Shown here one piece after another: positions 1 through 8,082 of a stretch of DNA of 64,000 bases (positions are counted from its first letter, which is position 1; the number at the start of each line of letters is the position of its first letter). The stretch covers positions 1-64,000 of the forward strand of contig NZ_ARXS01000021.1 of assembly GCF_025532145.1 (NCBI RefSeq), given 5' to 3'. This DNA is from Alloalcanivorax balearicus MACL04 (GTDB taxonomy: Bacteria; Pseudomonadota; Gammaproteobacteria; Pseudomonadales; Alcanivoracaceae). The position numbers and the translations under genes were made by a program. The notes below the pieces were generated by a model. It was not told the DNA's origin. It saw only the letters and a list, made by a program, of their open reading frames with translations, and searched no databases.

Positions 1-46
1 GAAGGTGTCTACTTTTTTGGGGCCGGTCCACCTGGTGGCCGCGCCG

Positions 47-77
47 CTATTCACTGTTAACTATTCACTATTAACTG
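47..77. repeat. AT-rich 14-bp tandem repeat
   Basis: Two adjacent 14-bp units, CTATTCACTGTTAA and CTATTCACTATTAA, followed by CTG. The same word family recurs in both orientations between rlmM and purU (56003-56033 and 56187-56230), so this is a dispersed repeat and not local low complexity. It stands out from the GC-rich surroundings. The first 46 bases and the stretch up to aroF hold no gene I can recognise. Confidence 0.7.
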
Positions 78-167
78 CCCCCCTGGCTCTGTGTTATTTC
101 TTCGTCATCCGGATTCGGCTAGACTGCCGAATCCGCAGAGACTGAAAACACAGGCCAATCCAGCATC

Positions 168-1244
168 ATGAGCCAGATACGACAGGTAGACGATCTCAAT
201 ATCGAGTCCCAGCAGGTGTTGATCACGCCACGGGCGCTCAAGGAAAAGTTGCCTCTGAGCGACGCCGCCCGGGACGCGGTGGTCGGCGGCCGGCAGGTGA
301 TTCGTGACATTCTCGACCGCAAGGACCCGCGGCTGTTCGTGGTCATCGGGCCCTGCTCCATCCATGATCCGAAAGCGGCTCTGGAATACGCCGGTCGTCT
401 CAAGGCCCTGGCCGAGGAAGTCGATGATGCCCTGTTCCTGGTATTGCGGGTCTATTTCGAGAAGCCCCGCACCACCGTGGGCTGGAAGGGCCTGATCAAC
501 GACCCGTACATGAACGACTCCTTCAAGGTGGAGGAAGGGCTGCATATCGCCCGTCGTCTGTTGCTGGACGTGGCCGAACTGGGCCTGCCGGCGGCCACCG
601 AGGCACTGGACCCGACCACGCCGCAGTATCTGCAGGATTTGATCGCCTGGTCCGCCATTGGCGCCCGCACCACCGAATCCCAGACCCACCGGGAAATGTC
701 CTCCGGTCTGTCCAGCCCGGTGGGCTTCAAGAACGGCACCGACGGCAGCCTGGATGTGGCGGTGAACGCCATGCTCAGCGTGCAGTACCCGCACCGCTTC
801 CTGGGCATCGACCCGGACGGCCGCGTGGCGCTGACCACCACCCGTGGCAACCCCTACGCTCACGTGGTACTGCGTGGTGGTGGCGGCAAGCCGAATTACG
901 ATTCGGTCTCCGTGGCCCTGGCGGAGAGTGCTCTGCATAAGGCCGGCGTTTCCACCAACATCATGGTGGACTGCTCCCACGCCAACTCGAACAAGGATCC
1001 GAGCCTGCAGCCGCTGGTGATGGAAAACATCGGCAATCAGATTCTCGAGGGCAACACCTCCATCGTCGGTCTGATGGTCGAGTCCCACCTCAACGAAGGG
1101 AATCAGAAAATCCCCGAGAACCTGGACGATCTGCAATACGGCGTTTCCGTCACCGACGGCTGCATCGACTGGCAGACCACCGAGGACGCCGTACGCGCCC
1201 TGGCCAACAAGGTCCGCGACGTGTTACCGCAGCGCGACCGCTGA
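168..1244 (+). CDS. aroF: 3-deoxy-7-phosphoheptulonate synthase, class I
   Basis: Condenses phosphoenolpyruvate with erythrose 4-phosphate, the first committed step of the shikimate pathway (cytoplasmic). The 358-residue protein has the length and collinear motifs of the AroF/AroG/AroH family: VVIGPCSIHDP (about 59-69, metal-ligand Cys), RVYFEKPRTTVGWKG (about 94-108), GARTTESQ (about 165-172), GFKNGTDG (about 186-193), DCSHANSNK (about 268-276, metal His), GLMVESHL (about 300-307, metal Glu) and TDGCIDW (about 329-335, metal Asp). Which aromatic amino acid inhibits it cannot be read with certainty; the SHANS stretch is closer to the Tyr/Phe-type enzymes than to AroH, so the symbol is provisional. 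It is a single-gene unit. The ATG at 168 has only a weak ribosome site but aligns with family N-termini. A long palindrome just downstream may end its transcript. Confidence 0.95.
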   Translation: MSQIRQVDDLNIESQQVLITPRALKEKLPLSDAARDAVVGGRQVIRDILDRKDPRLFVVIGPCSIHDPKAALEYAGRLKALAEEVDDALFLVLRVYFEKPRTTVGWKGLINDPYMNDSFKVEEGLHIARRLLLDVAELGLPAATEALDPTTPQYLQDLIAWSAIGARTTESQTHREMSSGLSSPVGFKNGTDGSLDVAVNAMLSVQYPHRFLGIDPDGRVALTTTRGNPYAHVVLRGGGGKPNYDSVSVALAESALHKAGVSTNIMVDCSHANSNKDPSLQPLVMENIGNQILEGNTSIVGLMVESHLNEGNQKIPENLDDLQYGVSVTDGCIDWQTTEDAVRALANKVRDVLPQRDR

Positions 1245-1298
1245 GTCCACCGGGGAAACAGAGAAAACGCGGTCCTTTTCCGGGATCGCCGCACTCCA

Positions 1299-1367
1299 AT
1301 TCGCTGGCAAGCCAGCTTCCCACAGGGGGCTCCGGAGCTGCTGTGGGAAGCTGGCTTGCCAGCGAAT
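1299..1367. repeat. REP-like palindrome, copy A
   Basis: Perfect 27-bp inverted arms at 1299-1325 and 1341-1367, containing GCTGGCAAGCCAGC and CCCACAG, around a 15-bp centre. It lies between two convergent genes, where it could act as a bidirectional terminator, although neither side has a T-tract. The arm order is inverted relative to the other REP-like copies in this window (GCGAAT outside, CCCACAG inside). Confidence 0.8.
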
Positions 1368-1398
1368 GTAACGCTCCACGGCCGCCCTCTTCCATCCC

Positions 1399-2256
1399 TT
1401 ATCGTGACGCGGGCACCGCGCTGTCCAGCACCCTGAGGAAGGTCACCGGCTCGGACCGGTAACGGGAATTCCCGGCCTTATCCACGTAACGGATATCACC
1501 CAGACTATCGATGATGATCACCGTGGGATCCACGGTATCGGATTGATGTCCCAGCAGTTCCAATCCCAGGGGGGTGCCGCCGGGATCCAGCAATTGCAGT
1601 TGCCGGGCAGCGGCAAGATCCGGATCAATCCAACGTTCAAGCGGCACGCCGAGCCGGTCCGCCATGCGGCAGGAGCGGGCATCGCTGTCGGCGCTGATCA
1701 GGACGATACGGGCACCACGGCGCCCCAGGGCACCGCGATGCCGCGCCAGCAGACGCAACAGTTCCACGCTTTTGGGGCACCAGTCGCTGCGATGAAATAA
1801 CAGTACCGCCGGGGCGCCTCGCAATGAGGTGGAGGATACGGCATTGCCGCGCAAGTCCTGAAAAGTCAGCACCGGCAACCGCTGACCGGGACGGGGACCG
1901 TCGTCGCGTTCCCGGTATTGGGGAAAATACCAAAGCAGACAGGCCGCCAATCCGACCAGCCCAATTGCCGTGTAAATCCAGGCCAGAGGCTGGGGATCAT
2001 CCAGCGACAGGGTACCGAGCAAGGTCCAGGCACTGCCAAGCCAGGCGCACAGCAATACCACGGGCAGTTGCGAGCCGCAGCCGGAACGGCCACGCCGCAC
2101 CAGCCACACCGCCAGCGACAGGGTCGGCGCGTTGACCAGCAAAGGGCCAAGCCAAATCCAATGACGCTGAGAGACCGCCATCCAGAAGGCGTGGCAGCAG
2201 ATCACGGCGGCCACCAACGGATGCATGGCAATCAGGAAAGCCCGGATCCGTTTCAT
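1399..2256 (-). CDS. membrane protein with C-terminal peroxiredoxin/AhpC-TSA-like domain
   Basis: A 285-residue protein with four predicted membrane segments in the first half (around residues 5-28, 33-53, 65-85 and 92-113), then a thioredoxin-fold domain of the AhpC/TSA class starting near GQRLPVLTFQDLRG. The active-site region reads FHRSDWCPKSVELL, so there is one cysteine in the position of the peroxidatic or N-terminal thioredoxin Cys and no CXXC. I infer a membrane-tethered thiol peroxidase or thioredoxin-like protein; the substrate is unknown. I place the start at the ATG at 2256, preceded by GGGGAGGG; longer in-frame starts (2364, 2445) would add an arginine-rich stretch unlike a real N-terminus. 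It is convergent with aroF. Confidence 0.72.
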   Translation of the reverse strand: MKRIRAFLIAMHPLVAAVICCHAFWMAVSQRHWIWLGPLLVNAPTLSLAVWLVRRGRSGCGSQLPVVLLCAWLGSAWTLLGTLSLDDPQPLAWIYTAIGLVGLAACLLWYFPQYRERDDGPRPGQRLPVLTFQDLRGNAVSSTSLRGAPAVLLFHRSDWCPKSVELLRLLARHRGALGRRGARIVLISADSDARSCRMADRLGVPLERWIDPDLAAARQLQLLDPGGTPLGLELLGHQSDTVDPTVIIIDSLGDIRYVDKAGNSRYRSEPVTFLRVLDSAVPASR

Positions 2257-2606
2257 CACGCGCCGCTTGCCCTCCCCATTTCCAACCCCGTCCGTGGGCA
2301 CCACCACGGCCCTCGACGCCGTCCCCTTGCGTCGCCCTCGCCGCGCCAATGCCATACCGATCATTGTCGCCCCCTGACTATTGTTGACTATCATTATGCG
2401 GATCGCGGGGCCGGGCCGCCGCCATCGGAGGTGATTGCATATCAACCCTGAAACGTTTTCCCCAAGGTTCCAGAATGCGTTACAAGGGATAAGTTAGGTG
2501 GTCACGAAAGGTTTAACAAGAGAGAATGTAACCCGGCCAAATCAGAATGACCGGATTCATTGGGCCCGTCCGGTCCGGCATGGGCAGAAACGGAGCAATC
2601 AACAGG

Positions 2607-3443
2607 ATGTCGTCCCAGTCCCCATCCCAGCGTGAGCGCTGGCGCCACATTATCTTTGGCACGGATACCCCGGCCGGCCAGCGTTTCGACCTCTTGCTGA
2701 TCATCGCCATCCTCAGCAGCGTTGTCGCCGTCATGCTGGACAGCGTGCAAAGCATCCACCAGCGTTACGGCGACTGGTTGTATGGCGTGGAATGGTTCTT
2801 CACTTTGCTGTTCACCGGCGAATACCTGATTCGTCTCTGGGTCAGTGACCGCCCGCTGCGCTACGCGCGCAGTTTCTTCGGCGTGGTTGATCTGCTTTCC
2901 GTGGTTCCCACCTACATCAGCCTGCTGGTGCCCGGCGCCAACTATCTGCTTACCATTCGCGCTCTGCGGGTGCTGAGAATCTTCCGCATAATGAAACTGG
3001 CGGCACTGATGAGTGAGGCCAACCAGCTTGGCCTGGCGTTGGCCCGCACACGCCGCAAGATCGGCATTTTCATGTTCTCGGTGCTGGTGGTGATCATCAT
3101 CTTCGGCAGTCTGATCTATGTGGTCGAAGGGCCAAGTAACGGCTTCACCAGTATTCCACGCAGCATCTACTGGGCCATCGTCACCGTGACCACGGTAGGC
3201 TACGGTGATATCTCGCCGCAGACGCCCCTCGGCCAGGCCGTGGCGTCCATGGCGATGATCACCGGCTACGCCATCATCGCCGTGCCTACCGGCATCGTCA
3301 CCGCGGAAATCTCCGCCGCGCACATTGCCCGCCGCTATGAACGGGAATGCCCCAACTGCCACCGCCATGACCACGATCCAGACGCCCGCTTCTGCAAACA
3401 ATGCGGCACTGGTTTGCCCAAGCCCGGCGACGACGGGTCCTGA
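2607..3443 (+). CDS. voltage-gated potassium channel with C-terminal zinc ribbon
   Basis: A 278-residue six-transmembrane ion channel of the Kch/ion_trans family. Visible are S1 (LLLIIAILSSVVAVML), an S4-like voltage sensor with regularly spaced arginines (TIRALRVLRIFRIMK), a pore helix and the K+ selectivity filter TVGYGD followed by S6. The C-terminus is unusual: CPNC, a His/Asp-rich stretch, then CKQCG, a CXXC-CXXC zinc ribbon instead of an RCK domain. The start ATG at 2607 has GGAG about 12 nt upstream; an earlier ATG at 2547 lacks a ribosome site. Its TGA abuts the stop of convergent nirD with no spacer, so no dedicated terminator separates the two. I infer a membrane-potential or metal-responsive K+ channel. 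Confidence 0.88.
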   Translation: MSSQSPSQRERWRHIIFGTDTPAGQRFDLLLIIAILSSVVAVMLDSVQSIHQRYGDWLYGVEWFFTLLFTGEYLIRLWVSDRPLRYARSFFGVVDLLSVVPTYISLLVPGANYLLTIRALRVLRIFRIMKLAALMSEANQLGLALARTRRKIGIFMFSVLVVIIIFGSLIYVVEGPSNGFTSIPRSIYWAIVTVTTVGYGDISPQTPLGQAVASMAMITGYAIIAVPTGIVTAEISAAHIARRYERECPNCHRHDHDPDARFCKQCGTGLPKPGDDGS

Positions 3444-3785
3444 TCAGCCGACGGCGACTTCCACCAGCTCGCCACGCTGCCGGACCGGATACACGGTCAG
3501 GGATACCGTCTCGTCCTCCAGGCACTTCCCGGTTTCCAGGCAGAAGTGCTGCTTGTACAGCGGTGATGCCACCACTCTGGTGCCACCCAGAGAGCCCAGC
3601 AGACCACGGCTGATCACATTGGCGCGGCTGAACGGGTCCATGTTATCCAGCGCATGAAGTTGACCGTCGCGGGTACGGAACAGCGCCGCCTGCCCCTCGG
3701 GCAGACGCACCCCGACACCGGTACCGGGCAGAATTTCATCCACTTTGCAGACCGCTTTCCATTCCAGAGTAACGGAACTGTTCAT
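3444..3785 (-). CDS. nirD: nitrite reductase (NADH) small subunit
   Basis: A 113-residue NirD-type Rieske-fold protein that associates with NirB in assimilatory or detoxifying reduction of nitrite to ammonium in the cytoplasm. Collinear family features include ALFRTRDGQLHALDNMDPFS and SPLYKQHFCLETG. As in other bacterial NirD proteins the [2Fe-2S] Cys/His ligands of true Rieske proteins are absent, so it is a structural subunit. It follows nirB by 3 nt and is certainly cotranscribed. Its stop abuts that of the convergent K+ channel gene. Confidence 0.94.
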   Translation of the reverse strand: MNSSVTLEWKAVCKVDEILPGTGVGVRLPEGQAALFRTRDGQLHALDNMDPFSRANVISRGLLGSLGGTRVVASPLYKQHFCLETGKCLEDETVSLTVYPVRQRGELVEVAVG

Positions 3786-3788
3786 GCC

Positions 3789-6320
3789 TTAACCCTCCTG
3801 TTGCACCAGCTCGATACGTTCATGTTCATAGGCCGGACGACGCTGACCGCGCTCACGGACGTAGTGCAGGTTGTCGTCGGCGACATCGTCATTAACGAAG
3901 TGTTTGAAGCGTTTCACCGCCTGGGGATCTTCCACGGTGGTCTTCCACTCGCATTGATAGGTGTCGATCACTTGCTGCATCTGTGCTTCCAGTTCATCAC
4001 CGATGCCCAGTGAGTCGTCCAGGATCACCTGCTTGAGGTAATCCAGCCCGCCTTCCAGGTTTTCCAGCCAGACACTGGTGCGCTGCAAGCGGTCGGCGGT
4101 GCGGATGTAGAACATCAGGAAACGGTCGATGGTCCTGATCAGTTGTTGGTCGGACAAATCGGAGACGAGCAGATCCGCGTGACGAGGGCGCATGCCACCG
4201 TTACCGCAGACGTAAAGGTTCCAGCCTTTGTCGGTAGCGATCACGCCTACATCCTTGCTTTGCGCTTCGGCGCATTCACGGGTGCAGCCACTCACCGCCA
4301 TCTTGATCTTGTGCGGGCTGCGCAGCCCCTTGTAGCGATCTTCCACCTGAATGGCGGTACCCACCGAGTCCTTGACGCCGTATCGGCACCACGTGGAACC
4401 GACGCAGGACTTCACCGTGCGCAGGGATTTACCGTAGGCGTGTCCGGTCTCGAAACCGGCGTCCACCAGAATCTTCCAGATTTCCGGCAACTGCTCGACG
4501 CGGGCACCGAACAGATCCACCCGCTGCCCACCGGTGATCTTGGTGTACAAATCGTATTTCTTCGCCACTTCGCCCAGCACGATGAGCTTGTCCGGCGTGA
4601 TTTCACCGCCGGGTACACGGGGCACGATGGAGTAAGTGCCGTCACGTTGCATGTTGCCGAGAAAATAATCGTTGGTGTCCTGCAGACTGGCGTGGGGCTT
4701 GCTCAGCACATAGTCGTTCCAGCAGGACGCCAGCACCGAAGCGGCCAGCGGTTTGCAGATATCACAGCCGTCGCCGCTGCCGTGCTTTTCCAACAGCTCG
4801 TCGAAGGTTTTGATTTCCCCCACCCGCACCAGGTGGTAGATCTCCTGGCGGGAATACGGGAAGTGTTCGCACACGTGGTTATTCACCTCCACGCCGCGCT
4901 TGGCCAGCTCGCTGTCCAGCACCTGCTTGACCAAAGCCGCGCAGCCGCCGCAGGTGGCGGAGGCCTTGGTGCAGGCTTTCAGATCACCAACGGTGGTGGC
5001 GCCATCATCGATGGCGGCGCAAAGCGCGCCTTTGGAAACATTGTTGCAGGAACAGATCTGGGCACTATCCGGCAACGCATCGGCACCGAGCATGGGCGCG
5101 TCGCCGGCGGCCGGCGCGATCAGAGCAGCGGCCTCTCCGGGCAGGTCAATCTGGTTCAGGCACAGTTGCAGCAGGTTGCCATAATCGTTGGCGTCGCCCA
5201 CCAGCACCGCACCCAGCAGCTTCCTGCCACACTCGCTGACCACCACTTTCTTGTACACGCCGGTGCTCTGGTCGAAGAACACCGCGCTGCGGGCACCCGG
5301 CGTCTGGCCATGAGCATCCCCCACCGAGGCCACGTCCACACCCATCAGTTTCAGCTTGGTGCTCATATCGGCACCCTGGAAACTCGGCTCGGAATCCGCG
5401 CACAACCGCGCGGCGGCGGTCTCCGCCATTTGGTAGCCCGGCGCCACCAGACCGAAGATCCGGCCCTGCCATAACGCCACTTCGCCAATGGCGAAAATAT
5501 CCGGGTCGGAGGTGACACAGTAATCATCAATCACCACCCCGCCGCGTTCACCCAGCTCCAGCCCGCAGGCACGGGCCAGGCTGTCCTCCGGGCGAATGCC
5601 GGCGGAAAACACGATGATGTCGGTTTCCAGGTGGCGGTCCTCGCCGAAGTCCATGCGATGGCGGTGTTGCTCTCCGTCGACGATGGCCCGGGTGCCGGTG
5701 TTGGTGTGAACCGTCACACCCAGGGCCTGGATTTTGTCTTTCAACAAACCGCCGCCGAGATCGTCCACCTGAACCGCCATCAGACGCGGCGCGAATTCCA
5801 CCACGTGGGTTTCCAGCCCCAGGTCGTGCAGCGCCTTGGCCGCTTCCAGGCCGAGCAGGCCACCGCCCACCACGGTGCCGATACGGGCCTGATCCGCGGC
5901 GGCGATAATCTCGTCCAGATCATCAAGGGTGCGGTAAACAAAGCAGTTCGGGCGGTCGTTGCCGTCAATGGGAGGCACGAACGGGTAGGATCCGGTGGCC
6001 AGCACCAGTTTGTCGTAATCCAGCCGTTCCCCCGCCTCGGTGATCACTACCCTGGCGTGTCGATCGATCTCGCGCACTCGGGTGGACAGTTTCAGGGTCA
6101 GCCCCGGTTGTGCCATGAAACCATCCGGCACCAGCGACAGAGCATCGGCATCGCGCTCGGTAAAGTAACGGGTCAAACCAACCCGGTCATAGGCCGGCCG
6201 GCTCTCCGCGCACAGGATCGTCACATCGTAGTGATCAAGACCACCACGGTCCGCCAGCGCCTCCAGAAAGCGCTGCCCCACCATACCGTGGCCTACCAGC
6301 AACACCTTTTGTTTCGTCAT
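3789..6320 (-). CDS. nirB: nitrite reductase (NADH) large subunit
   Basis: An 843-residue siroheme enzyme reducing nitrite to ammonium with NAD(P)H. Domain order: N-terminal FAD/NAD(P)-binding reductase (VLLVGHGMVGQRF at about 5-17; GTVVGGGLLGLEAA); BFD-type [2Fe-2S] domains (CSCNNV...CGGC, then GCDICKP); and the nitrite/sulfite reductase half with both siroheme-[4Fe-4S] cysteine pairs, CVGSTWC and CTREC. All key ligands are present. The start at ATG 6320 follows AAAGGGGAC; the longer in-frame start at 6383 is excluded because a sigma-54 promoter occupies 6372-6387. With nirD it forms a two-gene operon. No nitrate reductase or transporter gene lies alongside. Confidence 0.96.
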   Translation of the reverse strand: MTKQKVLLVGHGMVGQRFLEALADRGGLDHYDVTILCAESRPAYDRVGLTRYFTERDADALSLVPDGFMAQPGLTLKLSTRVREIDRHARVVITEAGERLDYDKLVLATGSYPFVPPIDGNDRPNCFVYRTLDDLDEIIAAADQARIGTVVGGGLLGLEAAKALHDLGLETHVVEFAPRLMAVQVDDLGGGLLKDKIQALGVTVHTNTGTRAIVDGEQHRHRMDFGEDRHLETDIIVFSAGIRPEDSLARACGLELGERGGVVIDDYCVTSDPDIFAIGEVALWQGRIFGLVAPGYQMAETAAARLCADSEPSFQGADMSTKLKLMGVDVASVGDAHGQTPGARSAVFFDQSTGVYKKVVVSECGRKLLGAVLVGDANDYGNLLQLCLNQIDLPGEAAALIAPAAGDAPMLGADALPDSAQICSCNNVSKGALCAAIDDGATTVGDLKACTKASATCGGCAALVKQVLDSELAKRGVEVNNHVCEHFPYSRQEIYHLVRVGEIKTFDELLEKHGSGDGCDICKPLAASVLASCWNDYVLSKPHASLQDTNDYFLGNMQRDGTYSIVPRVPGGEITPDKLIVLGEVAKKYDLYTKITGGQRVDLFGARVEQLPEIWKILVDAGFETGHAYGKSLRTVKSCVGSTWCRYGVKDSVGTAIQVEDRYKGLRSPHKIKMAVSGCTRECAEAQSKDVGVIATDKGWNLYVCGNGGMRPRHADLLVSDLSDQQLIRTIDRFLMFYIRTADRLQRTSVWLENLEGGLDYLKQVILDDSLGIGDELEAQMQQVIDTYQCEWKTTVEDPQAVKRFKHFVNDDVADDNLHYVRERGQRRPAYEHERIELVQQEG

Positions 6321-6371
6321 GGGAATGTCCCCTTTCACCGTTTCAGCTTGCCAACTGTTGAACAGGGTGAA

Positions 6372-6387
6372 AGCAAAGCCCATGCCA
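6372..6387 (-). promoter_or_regulatory. sigma-54 promoter of nirBD
   Basis: Read on the minus strand: TGGCATGGGCTTTGCT. It matches the RpoN consensus TGGCACG-N4-TTGCW except for T instead of C at position 6, with the -24 GG and -12 GC correctly spaced. Transcription would start near 6360, giving a leader of about 40 nt before the nirB ATG. RpoN dependence implies control by an enhancer-binding protein, probably NtrC. A TGGTGC half-site in an imperfect palindrome at 6494-6505, about 110 bp further upstream, is a weak candidate enhancer. Confidence 0.75.
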
Positions 6388-6580
6388 TGTGCATAACCCT
6401 TTGATTTAAATGGGTTTAAGGCTGTAAAGAACGATCAGGGGAAGGGACATTCGCTTTAGCCGCGGGCAAGGGCGCCCCATTTCGAGGCAGATTATGGTGC
6501 GCCATGTTGGAACAAAAACGGGCACGGTTGTGGGGCGGTTTGCTGACACTACAACCTGAGAGAGATCAAATCGGAGGTCG

Positions 6581-6675
6581 CTACCAGGCCGCTGTAGGCG
6601 CTTGCCCTGCAAGCGAATTCGGCTTCCGGCGCAAAAGATTCGCTTGCAAGGCAAGCTCCCACAGCGGCTTCGTAG
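6581..6675. repeat. REP-like palindrome, copy B
   Basis: Inverted repeat of the form GCCGCTG-GCTTGC-GCAAGCGAAT, centre CGGCTTCCGGCGCAAAAG, then the complementary arm ending CAGCGGCTTCGTAG. It has small mismatches (CTGTAGG for CTGTGGG, CTTGCCCTGC for CTTGCCTGC). It lies in the 372-bp gap between the nirB start and the DUF1285 gene; apart from this repeat, the sigma-54 promoter and the putative upstream half-site I see nothing else there. Short open frames across it are repeat-derived. Confidence 0.8.
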
Positions 6676-6692
6676 TCCGGTCTGGTTGTGTA

Positions 6693-7253
6693 TCAGAAGG
6701 AACCGAGGGGGAAACGGGCGCCGTCGCTGTCGATATATAAGTGGGTCACGCCGTCCCGCTCTTCATGGCCGGCCCATTCCACCAGTTGATAAAACATGTT
6801 GCGGGAAATCAGCGCCTCCAGATTGTCGCGCACATGCAGATAGGGGGACGGCTCACCGCTGTCCGGGTCGTGTTCTATTCGCAATGGATGCCGTTCGCCG
6901 GCTACCACGTGCGCCCCCACGTTGGTGGTGAACACCAGCTTGTCGACGCCACCGTCCTTCACCCGCTGTACGTCGGTGGCGACAAAAGGCGCGTCATCCA
7001 CCTCGATTCGCAACTTTTCCACCGGCGTAATCAGGAAATAGTCGTCCTCTTCACGCAAAAGAATGGTGGAGAACAATCGCACCATGCGTTCCCGCTCAAT
7101 CGGAGACTCCTGGTAATACCAGGTGCCATCACGGGCGATGCGCATACGGCTTTCGCCCTGGTGCTCCGGGTGCCACTGATGCACCGGCGGCAGCCCCTGC
7201 TCGTCCCGTTCGGCCTTTTCCAGCAAGGCCAACAGGGAATCGGCGGAAGTCAT
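6693..7253 (-). CDS. DUF1285 family protein
   Basis: A 186-residue soluble protein of the DUF1285 family, widespread in Proteobacteria and of unknown function. Recognisable family stretches are MRIARDGTWYYQESPIERERMVRLFSTILLREED (middle of the first half, quoted here by position about 37-70), YFLITPVEKLRIEV and the C-terminal DSDGARFPLGSF. No signal peptide or membrane segment is present. Its ATG overlaps the TGA of the upstream TetR gene by 4 nt, so the two are translationally coupled. A shared role or regulation with the TetR protein is inference from that coupling. Confidence 0.85.
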   Translation of the reverse strand: MTSADSLLALLEKAERDEQGLPPVHQWHPEHQGESRMRIARDGTWYYQESPIERERMVRLFSTILLREEDDYFLITPVEKLRIEVDDAPFVATDVQRVKDGGVDKLVFTTNVGAHVVAGERHPLRIEHDPDSGEPSPYLHVRDNLEALISRNMFYQLVEWAGHEERDGVTHLYIDSDGARFPLGSF

Positions 7254-7882
7254 TTTCGGCGTTGTCCTTTATTGCCCATGCGAATCCCGATCTCGATCAG
7301 GAAGTCGAGGAAATCCTCCTTTTCGTCGATCAGTCCCATATAGAACGGCGACTGCGCCAGCGCCACGGCGCCATGGGCCAGCGCCCAGGCCGCGCAAATG
7401 TGATAAATCGGCGGCACGTCTTCCAGAGACCCCTCGCTGATGCGCGCCTTGACGATGCTCTTGAGGCGTTCGAAATTGGCTTCGCGGATGTTGTGCAGTT
7501 TCTCCACCAGTTCCGGCACCGCGTGGTCCTTGATCACCTTGTTCTCCAGCCGGTCGAACAGCTGGTAGCGGGCCGGATCGTTGATGCGGAAACGAAAATA
7601 CTCGCGGGTCAGTTTTTCCTTGTCGTCGTCCTCGGAAATACTGTTGAACACCGCCGCCAGATCCTCTTCGTAACGCAGCATCAGCAGCAGATAGATCTCG
7701 TTCTTGGTTTCGAAGTGCTTATAGATGGTGCCTTTGCCAATCCCCACCCGGTCGGCGATCATTTCCACGGTGACACGATCCTCCCCCTGCTCCAGGAACA
7801 ATTCCAGAGCGGTGTCGAGGATTTGTTGCTCCCGTTGCCGGAACTCCTGTGCCTTACGCGTCGCTTTTTCCAGATCAGCCAT
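7250..7882 (-). CDS. TetR/AcrR family transcriptional regulator
   Basis: A 210-residue one-domain repressor type protein. The N-terminal HTH is clear: REQQILDTALELFLEQG, then MIADRVGIGKGTIYKHFETK (about 41-60), followed by an all-helical ligand-binding region. It is coupled by a 4-nt overlap to the DUF1285 gene and lies divergent to the class V aminotransferase gene. A GGTGAA...TTCACC inverted repeat 20 nt upstream of its ATG is a candidate autoregulatory operator that could also reach the divergent gene. The effector ligand is unknown. Confidence 0.9.
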   Translation of the reverse strand: MADLEKATRKAQEFRQREQQILDTALELFLEQGEDRVTVEMIADRVGIGKGTIYKHFETKNEIYLLLMLRYEEDLAAVFNSISEDDDKEKLTREYFRFRINDPARYQLFDRLENKVIKDHAVPELVEKLHNIREANFERLKSIVKARISEGSLEDVPPIYHICAAWALAHGAVALAQSPFYMGLIDEKEDFLDFLIEIGIRMGNKGQRRK

Positions 7883-7902
7883 TCATCCTTACTCCCAAGA
7901 CC

Positions 7903-7922
7903 GGTGAACCTCGCGATTCACC
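7903..7922. promoter_or_regulatory. candidate TetR operator
   Basis: Inverted repeat GGTGAA - 8 bp - TTCACC, 20 bp long in total, in the 200-bp divergent region between the TetR gene and the aminotransferase gene. Size and position fit a TetR-family operator; the assignment is inference. I see no other strong site in this intergenic region. Confidence 0.4.
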
Positions 7923-8082
7923 ACAGTTTATCCCACCCTCGGGCACCATGCATCACGGGCCAGGTTGACCTGCCACGGCAATCGGTCATGCTGTGAGTCA
8001 TGTGTTCCGGCGAATTATCGATGCCCCTTTCGGGCAGGATGATACCCACCCGCCCGGCAATGACAATGGAGTCGATCATCAC

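Noticed and set aside
105-1136. Long open frame of 343 codons on the minus strand inside aroF
   Set aside because: Antisense to a clear DAHP synthase; residue composition (His/Gln/Gly-rich) is typical of shadow frames in GC-rich DNA.
3444-3785. NirD as a true Rieske [2Fe-2S] protein
   Set aside because: The CXH...CXXH cluster ligands are absent; only the fold is shared.
6504-6740. Short plus-strand frames across 6504-6931
   Set aside because: They are formed by the REP-like palindrome and antisense to the DUF1285 gene.
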